Source: Limisphaerales bacterium
GTDB lineage: Bacteria; Verrucomicrobiota; Verrucomicrobiia; Limisphaerales; UBA11358
NCBI GenBank assembly: GCA_003133815.1
Contig: PKZR01000408.1
Location: forward strand, 1-10,259
DNA: 10,259 nucleotides
Direction: 5' to 3'
Shown here: positions 1-5,862 of the stretch, one piece after another
Layout of the letters: every line of letters begins with the position of its first letter
Numbering within the stretch: position 1 is the first letter of the stretch
Position numbers and translations under genes: made by a program
The notes under the pieces: generated by a model
The model's database searches: none
Told to the model about the DNA's origin: nothing
What the model saw: only the letters and a program-made list of their open reading frames with translations

Positions 1-153
1 CTTGCCCGTGCCGGTCTGCGCGCTGCCGATGACGTCGCGGCCCGACAGCACAAGCGGAATCGAGCGCGACTGGATGGGCGTCGGTTCGATGTAGCCCATT
101 GCCTTGACGCCTGCGAGAATTTTCTCGGAAAGTCCGAGAGCGGTAAAACTCAT
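1..153 (-). CDS. DEAD-box RNA helicase, N-terminal fragment (runs off the window)
   Basis: The 51 codons seen encode the start of an ATP-dependent DEAD-box RNA helicase, an enzyme family that unwinds short RNA duplexes in ribosome assembly and RNA turnover. The Q motif is complete: an aromatic Phe at residue 3, then GYIEPTPIQ around residues 28-36. The Walker A motif (AQTGTGK, Ala-Gln-Thr-Gly-Thr-Gly-Lys) forms the last visible residues. The DEAD, SAT and C-terminal RecA domains lie outside the window, so the subfamily (RhlE-like or other) cannot be decided. The ATG at 153 gives a normal N-terminus for the family. No clear Shine-Dalgarno precedes it. The 535-residue gene upstream ends 13 nt before this start, so the two are probably co-transcribed. 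Confidence 0.9.
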   Translation of the reverse strand, partial: MSFTALGLSEKILAGVKAMGYIEPTPIQSRSIPLVLSGRDVIGSAQTGTGK

Positions 154-166
154 GTTTTGAAGTCTA

Positions 167-1774
167 TCAGGAAACCGGCGGCTCGGAAGCAATTTGATTT
201 GGCTGTTCAACGGCCGGAACAGGCTCAATGACCGATGCAGGTTCAGGTGCAGGAATTTCTGCTTTAGCCACAGTTGAAGTTTCCGCTAACGGTTCAATCG
301 CAATTTCAGCTTGTGGCCCAGTTTCAGTTGACACTATAGACACTGCAACCTCACCTTCGATTGCCGAATTTCCCTTTTTATTTTGCGGTTTCGGTGGCCT
401 GGGCGACGGCTTCTTGGCGGTGTCCAATTTGCCGTCGGCAAATTCCAAAACGTGACCTTGATGCACGAGCCAGTGCAAATCGGCGATGATGGCAGTTTGT
501 TCAAGCGTCGGCTCGTCGGATTTTTGTTCGCCCGGTTTGACCTCAATAGTTGTCGGCGAGGGCGCAAGCGTCTCGATCAACTTCCGCCGCGTGCATTTCG
601 GATTATTGTTGATGAACTCCACGATGCGCTTGATGGTTTCGGAAACCGGTGTGGCTTCAAGATCGAGAAATTGCGGACGTGCGACGGCGACGTGCGTGAC
701 GGTCTTGTTGACCTTGAAAAATTGCAGGCCATGGGACGCGAACTGATGGCTCAGTTTCGTCGCGAGCTGCAGCGGAAAATACTTTTGCTGCTCCCACTCG
801 GCGCGGACAAGCTGCTGCAATCCGCGACTGCGCAGATTTCGGCTCGGCACACCGGCAATCACAAGAGTTTCGACGAACTTGATGATGGTCTCCTTGTGCG
901 TGGCGCGAAAGTGTTTCTCAACCTCATCGAGAGTCGCGAGCTTCAACGGCTCAGGAACGTTGAGGACGGCGTATTCCGTCTTGAAACTTTGCTCCTCGAT
1001 CCATTTTTTTACGACCGCCTCATCCTTCACGATTTTTACGCGCGACTTGAAAACATCGAACGGCATTCGCGCGAACCGTTCGGTGTGCAGTTTGCGAATC
1101 TGGTTTTGATAATCGTGATGGTTCGGCGGTCCGAAAATGACGCCGCTCATGCCGCATTGTCCGACAAACGTGTAAGTGCCCTTTGGTGGCTCGGTGGTTG
1201 TGCGCTCGGCTTGGTAAAACGTGGCAAAATGATTTTTTAGAACGTGTGCAACTGCCTCGTCCTCCGACAACCATGGTGTGTCGTCGAGCGCACAAACAAA
1301 AATCTGTTGGATAATTGCGCCATTGGATTTTTTCTTCACCGCAAGCTGGACCGAATAACGCTCCGGCTTATCCAGCACAAGTTGCGCGATCTGAAACAAG
1401 GGATAGCAGCGCCCGGTCATCCTGATCTGGCGAGCGAGCGATTCAACTCCGTTTTCGCCGGGCAAAAACGTGACGGCAATTTCCGGCAATGGCGGGGGCG
1501 GTTCAGGGCGCTCGCGGCGTTCGCTACGGTCATCACGTCGCAAAAAGCTTTTTTTAGCGTCGCCGAATTTTGAACCGGAGCGCGGACGGCTGTCGCGCCG
1601 CGCGCCAAACGATTCGCCGCGAGGATTGCTGCGGTGGCCATCGCGGCTGCGGTCGTCACGACCAGTGGGTTCGCCAGCGAATTTTTCATAACGGTTGCCC
1701 TCCGGCTTTTCCTGCACCCAAGCGGGTTGGAAAAGCTTATCCAAATCAAGATCGAGATCAGAAACAGTGTTCAT
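167..1774 (-). CDS. Conserved hypothetical, likely RNA- or nucleic-acid-binding, with basic N-terminus and winged-helix-like C-terminal part
   Basis: A 535-residue protein of unrecognised family. Residues 1-20 are acidic/hydrophobic. Residues about 35-95 are a disordered Arg/Asp/Ser/Gly-rich tract ending in a run of four prolines. Residues about 97-270 form a folded core that includes QCGMSGVIFGPPNHHDYQNQ near 206-225. Residues about 275-370 form a mostly helical second part. Residues about 376-450 (IKRIVEFINNN, then HWLVHQGHVLEF) resemble a winged helix. A Lys/Pro linker and an acidic Ala/Glu/Pro tail close the protein. The basic low-complexity N-terminus and the DEAD-box helicase gene 13 nt downstream suggest a partner in RNA handling; this is inference from context and composition. 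Long open frames on the opposite strand (for example 383-1240) are shadows. ATG 1774 is the natural start and lacks a good Shine-Dalgarno. Confidence 0.85.
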   Translation of the reverse strand: MNTVSDLDLDLDKLFQPAWVQEKPEGNRYEKFAGEPTGRDDRSRDGHRSNPRGESFGARRDSRPRSGSKFGDAKKSFLRRDDRSERRERPEPPPPLPEIAVTFLPGENGVESLARQIRMTGRCYPLFQIAQLVLDKPERYSVQLAVKKKSNGAIIQQIFVCALDDTPWLSEDEAVAHVLKNHFATFYQAERTTTEPPKGTYTFVGQCGMSGVIFGPPNHHDYQNQIRKLHTERFARMPFDVFKSRVKIVKDEAVVKKWIEEQSFKTEYAVLNVPEPLKLATLDEVEKHFRATHKETIIKFVETLVIAGVPSRNLRSRGLQQLVRAEWEQQKYFPLQLATKLSHQFASHGLQFFKVNKTVTHVAVARPQFLDLEATPVSETIKRIVEFINNNPKCTRRKLIETLAPSPTTIEVKPGEQKSDEPTLEQTAIIADLHWLVHQGHVLEFADGKLDTAKKPSPRPPKPQNKKGNSAIEGEVAVSIVSTETGPQAEIAIEPLAETSTVAKAEIPAPEPASVIEPVPAVEQPNQIASEPPVS

Positions 1775-1800
1775 TTAAATCAATTCCCGCCATGCGGCGG

Positions 1801-1806
1801 TTTATA
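1801..1806 (-). promoter_or_regulatory. Possible -10 element (TATAAA) for the helicase-partner operon
   Basis: Read on the minus strand, the bases form TATAAA about 27 nt before the ATG at 1774. No good -35 hexamer is seen at 16-18 nt; TTCCAA is the nearest and is weak. A short inverted repeat (CCGCC, ATGC, GGCGG) lies between this element and the start codon. Low-confidence promoter call based on position and one hexamer. Confidence 0.3.
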
Positions 1807-1857
1807 ACGAATGCACATCATGGATTGGAAAAAGACGGAAAGCAAGAGCGCGTCGAG

Positions 1858-1879
1858 TTGGAACATCGGTTCCAATTTT
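1858..1879. promoter_or_regulatory. Perfect 7-bp dyad TTGGAAC-N4-GTTCCAA followed by T4
   Basis: Seven base pairs close a four-base ATCG loop, and four T residues follow on the plus strand. It could be an operator for the minus-strand operon (its start is about 85 bp away) or a weak terminator. No plus-strand gene lies just upstream to terminate, so the operator reading is slightly preferred. The element is seen directly; its function is inferred. Confidence 0.35.
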
Positions 1880-2096
1880 AAATGAAGCTTAAATTACAAC
1901 AAATGATATTGATTGGGATCATGGCTGCAATTGCGATTGATTGATCAAACGAACTTGTGGTTGTCCCAAAATAACACAGCGTGCTTCAAAGCTGGACACC
2001 ATATAAAATCAGTAATAGCATTGAATTCGCCTTGCTCCACCTTGATTTAATATGTTTTTATAGAATGAAGAGGTGCATCTTTTTTTTTGTTGCTCT

Positions 2097-2113
2097 TTGG
2101 CATCGGCTTTGCT
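2097..2113 (+). promoter_or_regulatory. Sigma-54 (RpoN) promoter of the first pilin gene
   Basis: TTGGCATCGGCTTTGCT matches the sigma-54 consensus YTGGCACG-N4-TTGCW at all but two positions. The invariant GG (2099-2100) and GC (2111-2112) are separated by exactly ten bases. The predicted transcription start is about 2124, giving a leader of roughly 100 nt before the ATG at 2224. Sigma-54 control is well established for type IV pilin (pilA) genes in other bacteria, which fits the gene downstream. An enhancer-binding activator would be required; none is encoded in this window. Confidence 0.75.
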
Positions 2114-2135
2114 AAAGTGACGTTGGTTGCGGTTT

Positions 2136-2195
2136 CAACAGGCAATCAGTGAACGGAAATTGTAATAATTGTAACCCGCCTGTTGTTTCGTTCAC
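2136..2195 (+). promoter_or_regulatory. Pilin mRNA leader with two interlocking inverted repeats
   Basis: Repeat A is CAACAGGC (2136-2143) pairing with GCCTGTTG (2178-2185), 8 bp. Repeat B is GTGAACGGAA (2149-2158) pairing with TTTCGTTCAC (2186-2195), 10 bp including one G-U. The order A-B-A'-B' is interlocked, and A' directly abuts B'. With zero linker between A' and B' and only five bases between A and B, both full stems are hard to form together. Two mutually exclusive hairpins are therefore more likely than a classic pseudoknot. The structure sits between the predicted sigma-54 start and the pilin ATG, so it would be in the transcript. A direct repeat AATTGTAA lies at 2158-2165 and 2167-2174. 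Confidence 0.5.
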
Positions 2196-2223
2196 ACCGT
2201 AATTAAAGAAAGAAAAACAAAAA

Positions 2224-2601
2224 ATGAAAACAAACAAAACGTCCCGCAAGGCGGCCTTTACGTTGGTGGAAATCATGATCGTAGTGGCCATTATCGGCCT
2301 TTTAGCTGCGATCGCGATTCCCAACTTCATCCGTGCCCGTGCCACATCGCAATGCAATGCCTGCATTAACAACCTCCGCCAGATTGATGCTGGCATCAAT
2401 GAATGGGCGCTGGAAAACGGGCAGTCCAACGGTGCGACTGTTACAAGCCCCCAAACCGTATCGGGCTACATCAAGCTGAATTCTGCCAGCAGTGTTCCTG
2501 GCTGCCCTGCGGGAGGCACTTACACCACTTCCACCGTGGGAGCAACGCCTCAAATCAAATGCAGTTTCTCGAGTCTGACCCCAGGACATTTCCTGCCATA
2601 A
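2224..2601 (+). CDS. Type IV pilin-like / GspG-like prepilin 1
   Basis: A 125-residue secreted prepilin. An 11-residue leader (MKTNKTSRKAA) is followed by the class III cleavage and methylation motif FTLVEIMIVVAIIGLLAAIA, with the conserved Glu at mature position 5. The residue before cleavage is Ala, not the usual Gly, which prepilin peptidases may accept less well. The hydrophobic N-terminal helix is followed by a short globular part with four Cys (in CNACINN, GCPAGGTY and KCSF) and a C-terminal GH, as in short pseudopilins common in Verrucomicrobia and Planctomycetes. Such proteins polymerise in type IV pili, type II secretion pseudopili or DNA-uptake fibres; which one applies cannot be told here. 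It sits behind a sigma-54 promoter and before a strong terminator, so it is probably monocistronic. A 70% identical paralogue follows. Confidence 0.93.
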   Translation: MKTNKTSRKAAFTLVEIMIVVAIIGLLAAIAIPNFIRARATSQCNACINNLRQIDAGINEWALENGQSNGATVTSPQTVSGYIKLNSASSVPGCPAGGTYTTSTVGATPQIKCSFSSLTPGHFLP

Positions 2602-2623
2602 TCGGCCTTGGTTTATTCAAATG

Positions 2624-2653
2624 GCCCGAAGCTTCACAGCTTCGGGCTTTTTT
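2624..2653 (+). terminator. Rho-independent terminator after pilin 1
   Basis: A perfect 9-bp GC-rich stem (GCCCGAAGC at 2624-2632 with GCTTCGGGC at 2639-2647), a 6-base loop TTCACA and six T residues on the plus strand. It lies 22 bases after the pilin 1 stop and separates its transcript from that of pilin 2. Confidence 0.93.
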
Positions 2654-2747
2654 GTATTTTAGAGATTACAAGTTTCAATTATTTATTTCGTCTTTATCGT
2701 AAATATGTTAGTCTTATAACATAAGAATAGTGAAAATTATTGGGCTA

Positions 2748-3161
2748 ATGATAAATATACAGAGTTTTTTATTCCATGGTTTAAAAAAGAAAATAAAAAC
2801 CTCCCATAGAGCAGGCTTCACGTTGCTGGAGATTATGATTGTGGTGGTCATAATAGGATTGCTTGCTGCGATTGCCGTTCCTAACTTCCTAAGGGCGCGT
2901 GCTAGATCGCAGGCTACTGCGTGCATCAACAATCTCCGCGAAATTGAAGCTGGCATTAACCAATGGGCCATGGAGACCGGTCAAACGAGTGGCACACCTA
3001 TTCCTGACATCAACACGGTTTCACCCTATATAAAACTAAACTCAAGCAGCAGCGTCCCCGCCTGTCCGGCGAACGGCATTTACACCACGACCACCGTGGG
3101 TGCAGTGCCCCAAGTGAGTTGCAGCTTTTCCAGTCTGACCCCATCTCACGCGATTCAATAA
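2748..3161 (+). CDS. Type IV pilin-like / GspG-like prepilin 2 (paralogue)
   Basis: A second prepilin with the canonical site RAG then FTLLEIMIVVVIIGLLAAIA, so Gly precedes the cleavage and Glu is at mature position 5. The mature part is 114 residues and aligns without gaps to pilin 1, with 80 of 114 identical by hand count. Most differences fall in the middle loop (about mature residues 52-64) and at the last three residues. It retains three of the four Cys and the C-terminal SLTPSH motif. ATG 2748 gives a 23-residue leader, long for the class. An in-frame GTG at 2730 would make it 29. The basic stretch KKKIKTSHRAG aligns with the whole leader of pilin 1, so the extra N-terminal residues are odd. 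No sigma-54 site or strong sigma-70 promoter is evident upstream; TATAAC at 2715-2720 is a weak -10 candidate. Confidence 0.9.
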   Translation: MINIQSFLFHGLKKKIKTSHRAGFTLLEIMIVVVIIGLLAAIAVPNFLRARARSQATACINNLREIEAGINQWAMETGQTSGTPIPDINTVSPYIKLNSSSSVPACPANGIYTTTTVGAVPQVSCSFSSLTPSHAIQ

Positions 3162-3416
3162 AGGTTTTTTTTAACACTGATTTTCGCATTGTGCAGTTGT
3201 GGTTTCCATCCTTGAACATTGTGCTAAATTTTAGGGTTTTAATAACTTTCCTAACTTTTCCGGAAACTGTCGTTGTGTTGTAGAGTCGACTAAATGGTCT
3301 GAATCAAGGATAAGGCTTCACGCGAGACGACAGACACCGTGAATAGGACTTGCAAAGTTTCTGGAATATTAATTCAATTCATCGAGAGAAAACATCGCGA
3401 TTTGAGAATCTGCCGT
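3162..3416. other. Intergenic region between convergent pilin 2 and FHA genes
   Basis: No gene is seen. A run of eight T residues (3165-3172) follows the pilin 2 stop without a clear hairpin. Inverted repeats include TTTCCGGAAA (3257-3266), AGTCGACT (3284-3291), and CTGTCGT (3267-3273) with ACGACAG (3327-3333). They could belong to an unrecognised structured RNA but are individually weak. Confidence 0.4.
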
Positions 3417-3950
3417 TTATTTGCCAGCCAGTTTCAGTGCGAAAATCAATAGCACGACGATGATGGTGCCTATAAGAACTACACCGATGATAAAATAAGT
3501 ATTCGCGCGGTTTTTCTTTTTTGAAAAAACCGTGCTGGTTTCAAAACCCGCTGGGCGGCCGCTCTTTTCCAAGTCGCCTAAACTGACGCCGCGCGGTATG
3601 ACCATTGTGGCGTCCACCACTTTTTTGGCGGGGGCGGCTGACGCAACGTACGTGGCCACCGCGCCATCGGTCTCCAATTTCAATTCGACCTGTCCCAGTT
3701 TTAAAATCTGGCCGGGCTTCAAAATGCTTTCTGTGACTTTGGCGTCATTAATGAACGTGCCGTTGGTTGAATTGAGGTCGCGGATAAAAATTTCGTTGCC
3801 GCGCAGATGGATTTCGCAATGATGGCTGGATACCGACGCGTCGGCGATCTGGAAAGTATTATCCTCCACGCGCCCGATGGTGGTGCGATCCGTGTGCAGT
3901 TCACACACGCGACCTGTCATGCCTTGGTTCTGGATAACAAGTTTGGCCAT
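3417..3950 (-). CDS. FHA-domain protein with C-terminal membrane anchor
   Basis: A 177-residue protein. Residues about 3-95 form a forkhead-associated (FHA) domain, which binds phosphothreonine peptides. The signature residues are all present: Gly26-Arg27, Ser41 and His44 of the SxxH motif, and Asn63-Gly64 (NSTNGTF). A polar linker follows, then KKKNR and one hydrophobic segment at about 152-174 ending four residues from the C-terminus. The FHA domain would therefore face the cytoplasm, held by a tail anchor. It begins 67 bases after the carA stop on the same strand and may be co-transcribed, but no pathway link to CarA is known. No Ser/Thr kinase partner is in the window. FHA proteins of this layout are often signalling adaptors; the partner here is unknown. 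Confidence 0.9.
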   Translation of the reverse strand: MAKLVIQNQGMTGRVCELHTDRTTIGRVEDNTFQIADASVSSHHCEIHLRGNEIFIRDLNSTNGTFINDAKVTESILKPGQILKLGQVELKLETDGAVATYVASAAPAKKVVDATMVIPRGVSLGDLEKSGRPAGFETSTVFSKKKNRANTYFIIGVVLIGTIIVVLLIFALKLAGK

Positions 3951-4017
3951 AATTACGGTAAAACGATTATGGTCACGAAGGATTTCAAGTCAAACGGAAA
4001 TCTTTGAAAGAGGGAAA

Positions 4018-5172
4018 TTATTTTTTCCCAATCATGGCGCGAAATTCGGCGAACAGCGTCGTCGAATCATGCGGGCCGGGCGAAGCTTCAGGATGATATT
4101 GCACACAAAAAACCGGTTTTGTCTTATGGCGCAAGCCTTCGATGGTCTGGTCGTTTAGATTAATTCGCGTAACCGCGACATCTGACGGCAAAGATTCTTG
4201 ATCAACGGAAAAACCGTGGTTTTGCGAGGTGATCTCAACTTTGCCAGATTCCAGATCCTTCACCGGCTGGTTGCCGCCGCGATGTCCAAATTTCAATTTA
4301 AAGGTTTTTCCGCCAAATGCCTGGCCCAAAATCTGATGGCCGAGGCAAATACCGAAAATGGGAATCCCGGTGTCAAGAAGCGTCTTTACTTCGCGGACGA
4401 TGTAATTTAGCGCAGAGGGATCGCCGGGTCCGTTCGAAAGAAAAATCCCGGCGGGCTTGTGCTTTAACGCGTCGGCTGCGGACGCAGTCGCCGGCAAAAC
4501 TTGCGTGGCAAACCCATGCTGCCGCAAACGGCGGAGAATGTTGTATTTCATCCCGTAATCAAATGCGACTATTGGAATGTCTGCCAGCGGCAGCGGTTTG
4601 CGAACATTGCGCGCGTCGGCATTTTTTATTCCGCGAATCAGGTCGAAAGCAGCGCTCTGTCCGTCCTTTTCATCCCAGCGAAAAGCGGCCGGATGAGTCA
4701 CTTCTCTGACGTAATCCACGCCGGCGAAAACAAATTCCTTCGCACGGCTGACGGCGTCATCCTTGGAAATTTCCTCCGTGGAAATAAATCCGTTCAACGC
4801 ACCGCGGACACGCAATTTTTTCGTCAGCGCCCGCGTGTCAATTCCCTGAATTCCTGGAATGCCGTTCTCCTCCAAGTATTTCTCCAGCGAATAATCTGCA
4901 CGCCAGTTGCTCACGACCGGCGACAATTCGCGGATGACGAAACCTGCCGCGTGCGGTTTCCAGGATTCCACGTCCTGCGAGTTTACGCCGTAATTGCCGA
5001 TGAGCGGGCAGGTCATCGTCACAATCTGACCTTTGTAGGACGGGTCGGTGAGGATTTCCTGATAACCCGTCATGGAAGTATTGAAGCATACTTCGCCGCA
5101 TGCGGAGGCGCGCGGGCCAAAACCTTGTCCGTGAAAAACCGATCCGTCTTCAAGAGCGAGAATTGCCTTCAT
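4018..5172 (-). CDS. carA: Carbamoyl-phosphate synthase small (glutaminase) subunit
   Basis: CarA hydrolyses glutamine and channels ammonia to CarB, which makes carbamoyl phosphate for pyrimidine and arginine synthesis in the cytoplasm. At 384 residues it is full length (E. coli CarA has 382). The N-terminal CPSase domain carries NTSMTGYQEILTDPSYKGQI (31-50) and CPLIGNYGVN. The class I glutamine amidotransferase domain starts near 199. It shows the nucleophile Cys276 in GICLGHQ, the NGPGDPS loop near 247, the FGHRGGNQPV and TSQNHGF motifs, and the His360/Glu362 pair in YHPEASPGPHD, so it should be active. carB is not adjacent in this window. The start at 5172 aligns with the family; no good Shine-Dalgarno is seen. 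An FHA-domain gene follows downstream. Confidence 0.98.
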   Translation of the reverse strand: MKAILALEDGSVFHGQGFGPRASACGEVCFNTSMTGYQEILTDPSYKGQIVTMTCPLIGNYGVNSQDVESWKPHAAGFVIRELSPVVSNWRADYSLEKYLEENGIPGIQGIDTRALTKKLRVRGALNGFISTEEISKDDAVSRAKEFVFAGVDYVREVTHPAAFRWDEKDGQSAAFDLIRGIKNADARNVRKPLPLADIPIVAFDYGMKYNILRRLRQHGFATQVLPATASAADALKHKPAGIFLSNGPGDPSALNYIVREVKTLLDTGIPIFGICLGHQILGQAFGGKTFKLKFGHRGGNQPVKDLESGKVEITSQNHGFSVDQESLPSDVAVTRINLNDQTIEGLRHKTKPVFCVQYHPEASPGPHDSTTLFAEFRAMIGKK

Positions 5173-5291
5173 TAAATATGAGAAAATTTAGGCGAGAAGT
5201 CGGCCTGAAGCAAAATCTTTCAAGCACCTGCATGGCTGAAATTTTCTTGCCTCGCGCGTTTCAACGTTTAGCTTGTCCGGCGCGATTGGAA

Positions 5292-5366
5292 GCCAATGTA
5301 GCTCAGTGGTAGAGCAACGGTTTCGTAAACCGTCGGTCGTCAGTTCAATCCTGACCATTGGCTCCA
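5292..5366 (+). tRNA. tRNA-Thr (anticodon CGU), CCA encoded
   Basis: A complete cloverleaf is visible. The acceptor stem is GCCAATG (5292-5298) with CATTGGC (5356-5362). The D stem is GCTC/GAGC. The anticodon stem ACGGT/ACCGT (5317-5321, 5329-5333) closes loop TTCGTAA, with anticodon CGT at 5324-5326, which reads ACG (Thr). The variable loop has five bases. The T stem is GTCAG/CTGAC with loop TTCAATC. The discriminator is U (5363) and CCA is encoded at 5364-5366. All stems are perfectly paired. The gene is divergent from carA and stands alone. No clear promoter or terminator is evident. Confidence 0.96.
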
Positions 5367-5466
5367 TTCTTAGCCGCTTGATTCGATTTTCATTCTGCCG
5401 GTTCCTTTATTGCTTGTGCGAATCATGCTTGACGCGGGCGGCGATTTTGTTTGGACTGTGGCCAAG

Positions 5467-5862
5467 ATGAAAATGAATATATTTGCGGCGTTTGCGGGAA
5501 TCGTCCTTGTTACCGCTGGTTGCGTCAACACGGTCAGCGGCACGAAGTCGCCCGCGATCTGGTTTGGCAGGGATTATCTTCAGAACCGTTACGAACGTCC
5601 GATAGACCAGGTTTATCAGGCGGCCGTCGCCGCCATCAAAACCGACGGCGTGCTGCTTACCGAATACATCCCGCACGACACTACTAATTCCACGCTGTCG
5701 TTTTACGGCAAGGTCAACGACCGTAACGTCTGGGTTCGCGTCGAGGCTGTGGATCCGAAAATCACCGAGGTCACCGTGCAGGCGCGCACGAAATTCGGCG
5801 ACACGGACATTGACGTGGCGCACGAGGTGGAAACCGAAATCGCCCTCCAATTACCTCGGTGA
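5467..5862 (+). CDS. Small outer-envelope lipoprotein, DUF3568-like
   Basis: A 131-residue predicted lipoprotein. Residues 1-18 are a signal peptide with a hydrophobic core (IFAAFAGIVLVTA) and a lipobox VTAGC, placing the lipidated Cys at 19. The mature part has KSPAIWFGRDYLQNRYERP (28-46), then a compact alpha/beta domain with GKVNDRNVWVRVEAVDPKITEVTVQARTK-like strands and a C-terminal helix (DVAHEVETEIALQL). This resembles the DUF3568 family known from Verrucomicrobia; the assignment is from memory of the pattern. Function is unknown. ATG 5467 is preferred over an in-frame ATG at 5425 because it puts a Met-Lys just before the hydrophobic core. Its last 12 bases overlap the tail of the convergent membrane-TPR gene. 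Confidence 0.82.
   Translation: MKMNIFAAFAGIVLVTAGCVNTVSGTKSPAIWFGRDYLQNRYERPIDQVYQAAVAAIKTDGVLLTEYIPHDTTNSTLSFYGKVNDRNVWVRVEAVDPKITEVTVQARTKFGDTDIDVAHEVETEIALQLPR

Larger units (their letters stand above)
1775..2096. other. Intergenic region between divergent genes, no gene seen
   Basis: About 320 bases separate the minus-strand 535-residue gene from the sigma-54 promoter of the first pilin. No credible coding frame is present. The stretch is AT-rich, with a dyad at 1858-1875 and an 8-bp palindrome TTGATCAA at 1941-1948. A sigma-54 promoter needs an activator bound upstream, commonly 80-200 bp away, so this stretch is where such a site would be expected. No specific activator site is recognised. 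Confidence 0.5.

Noticed and set aside
383..1240. Plus-strand open frame of 285 codons antisense to the 535-residue gene
   Set aside because: It is a shadow of the minus-strand gene: the translation shows no domain pattern, and the minus frame has clear domain structure and fits the operon with the helicase.
2136..2195. Classic H-type pseudoknot with both stems complete
   Set aside because: A' and B' abut with no linker and only five bases separate A from B, which cannot span the stems; alternative hairpins are more plausible.
4501..5175. Plus-strand open frame of 224 codons over carA
   Set aside because: It lies fully antisense to carA, whose catalytic motifs are all intact.
5379..5425. 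Inverted repeat TGATTCG/CGAATCA after the tRNA as a terminator
   Set aside because: The loop is over 30 bases and no T run follows the stem.
5407..5850. Minus-strand open frame of 147 codons over the lipoprotein gene
   Set aside because: The plus frame has a signal peptide and lipobox; the minus frame is a mirror with no features.
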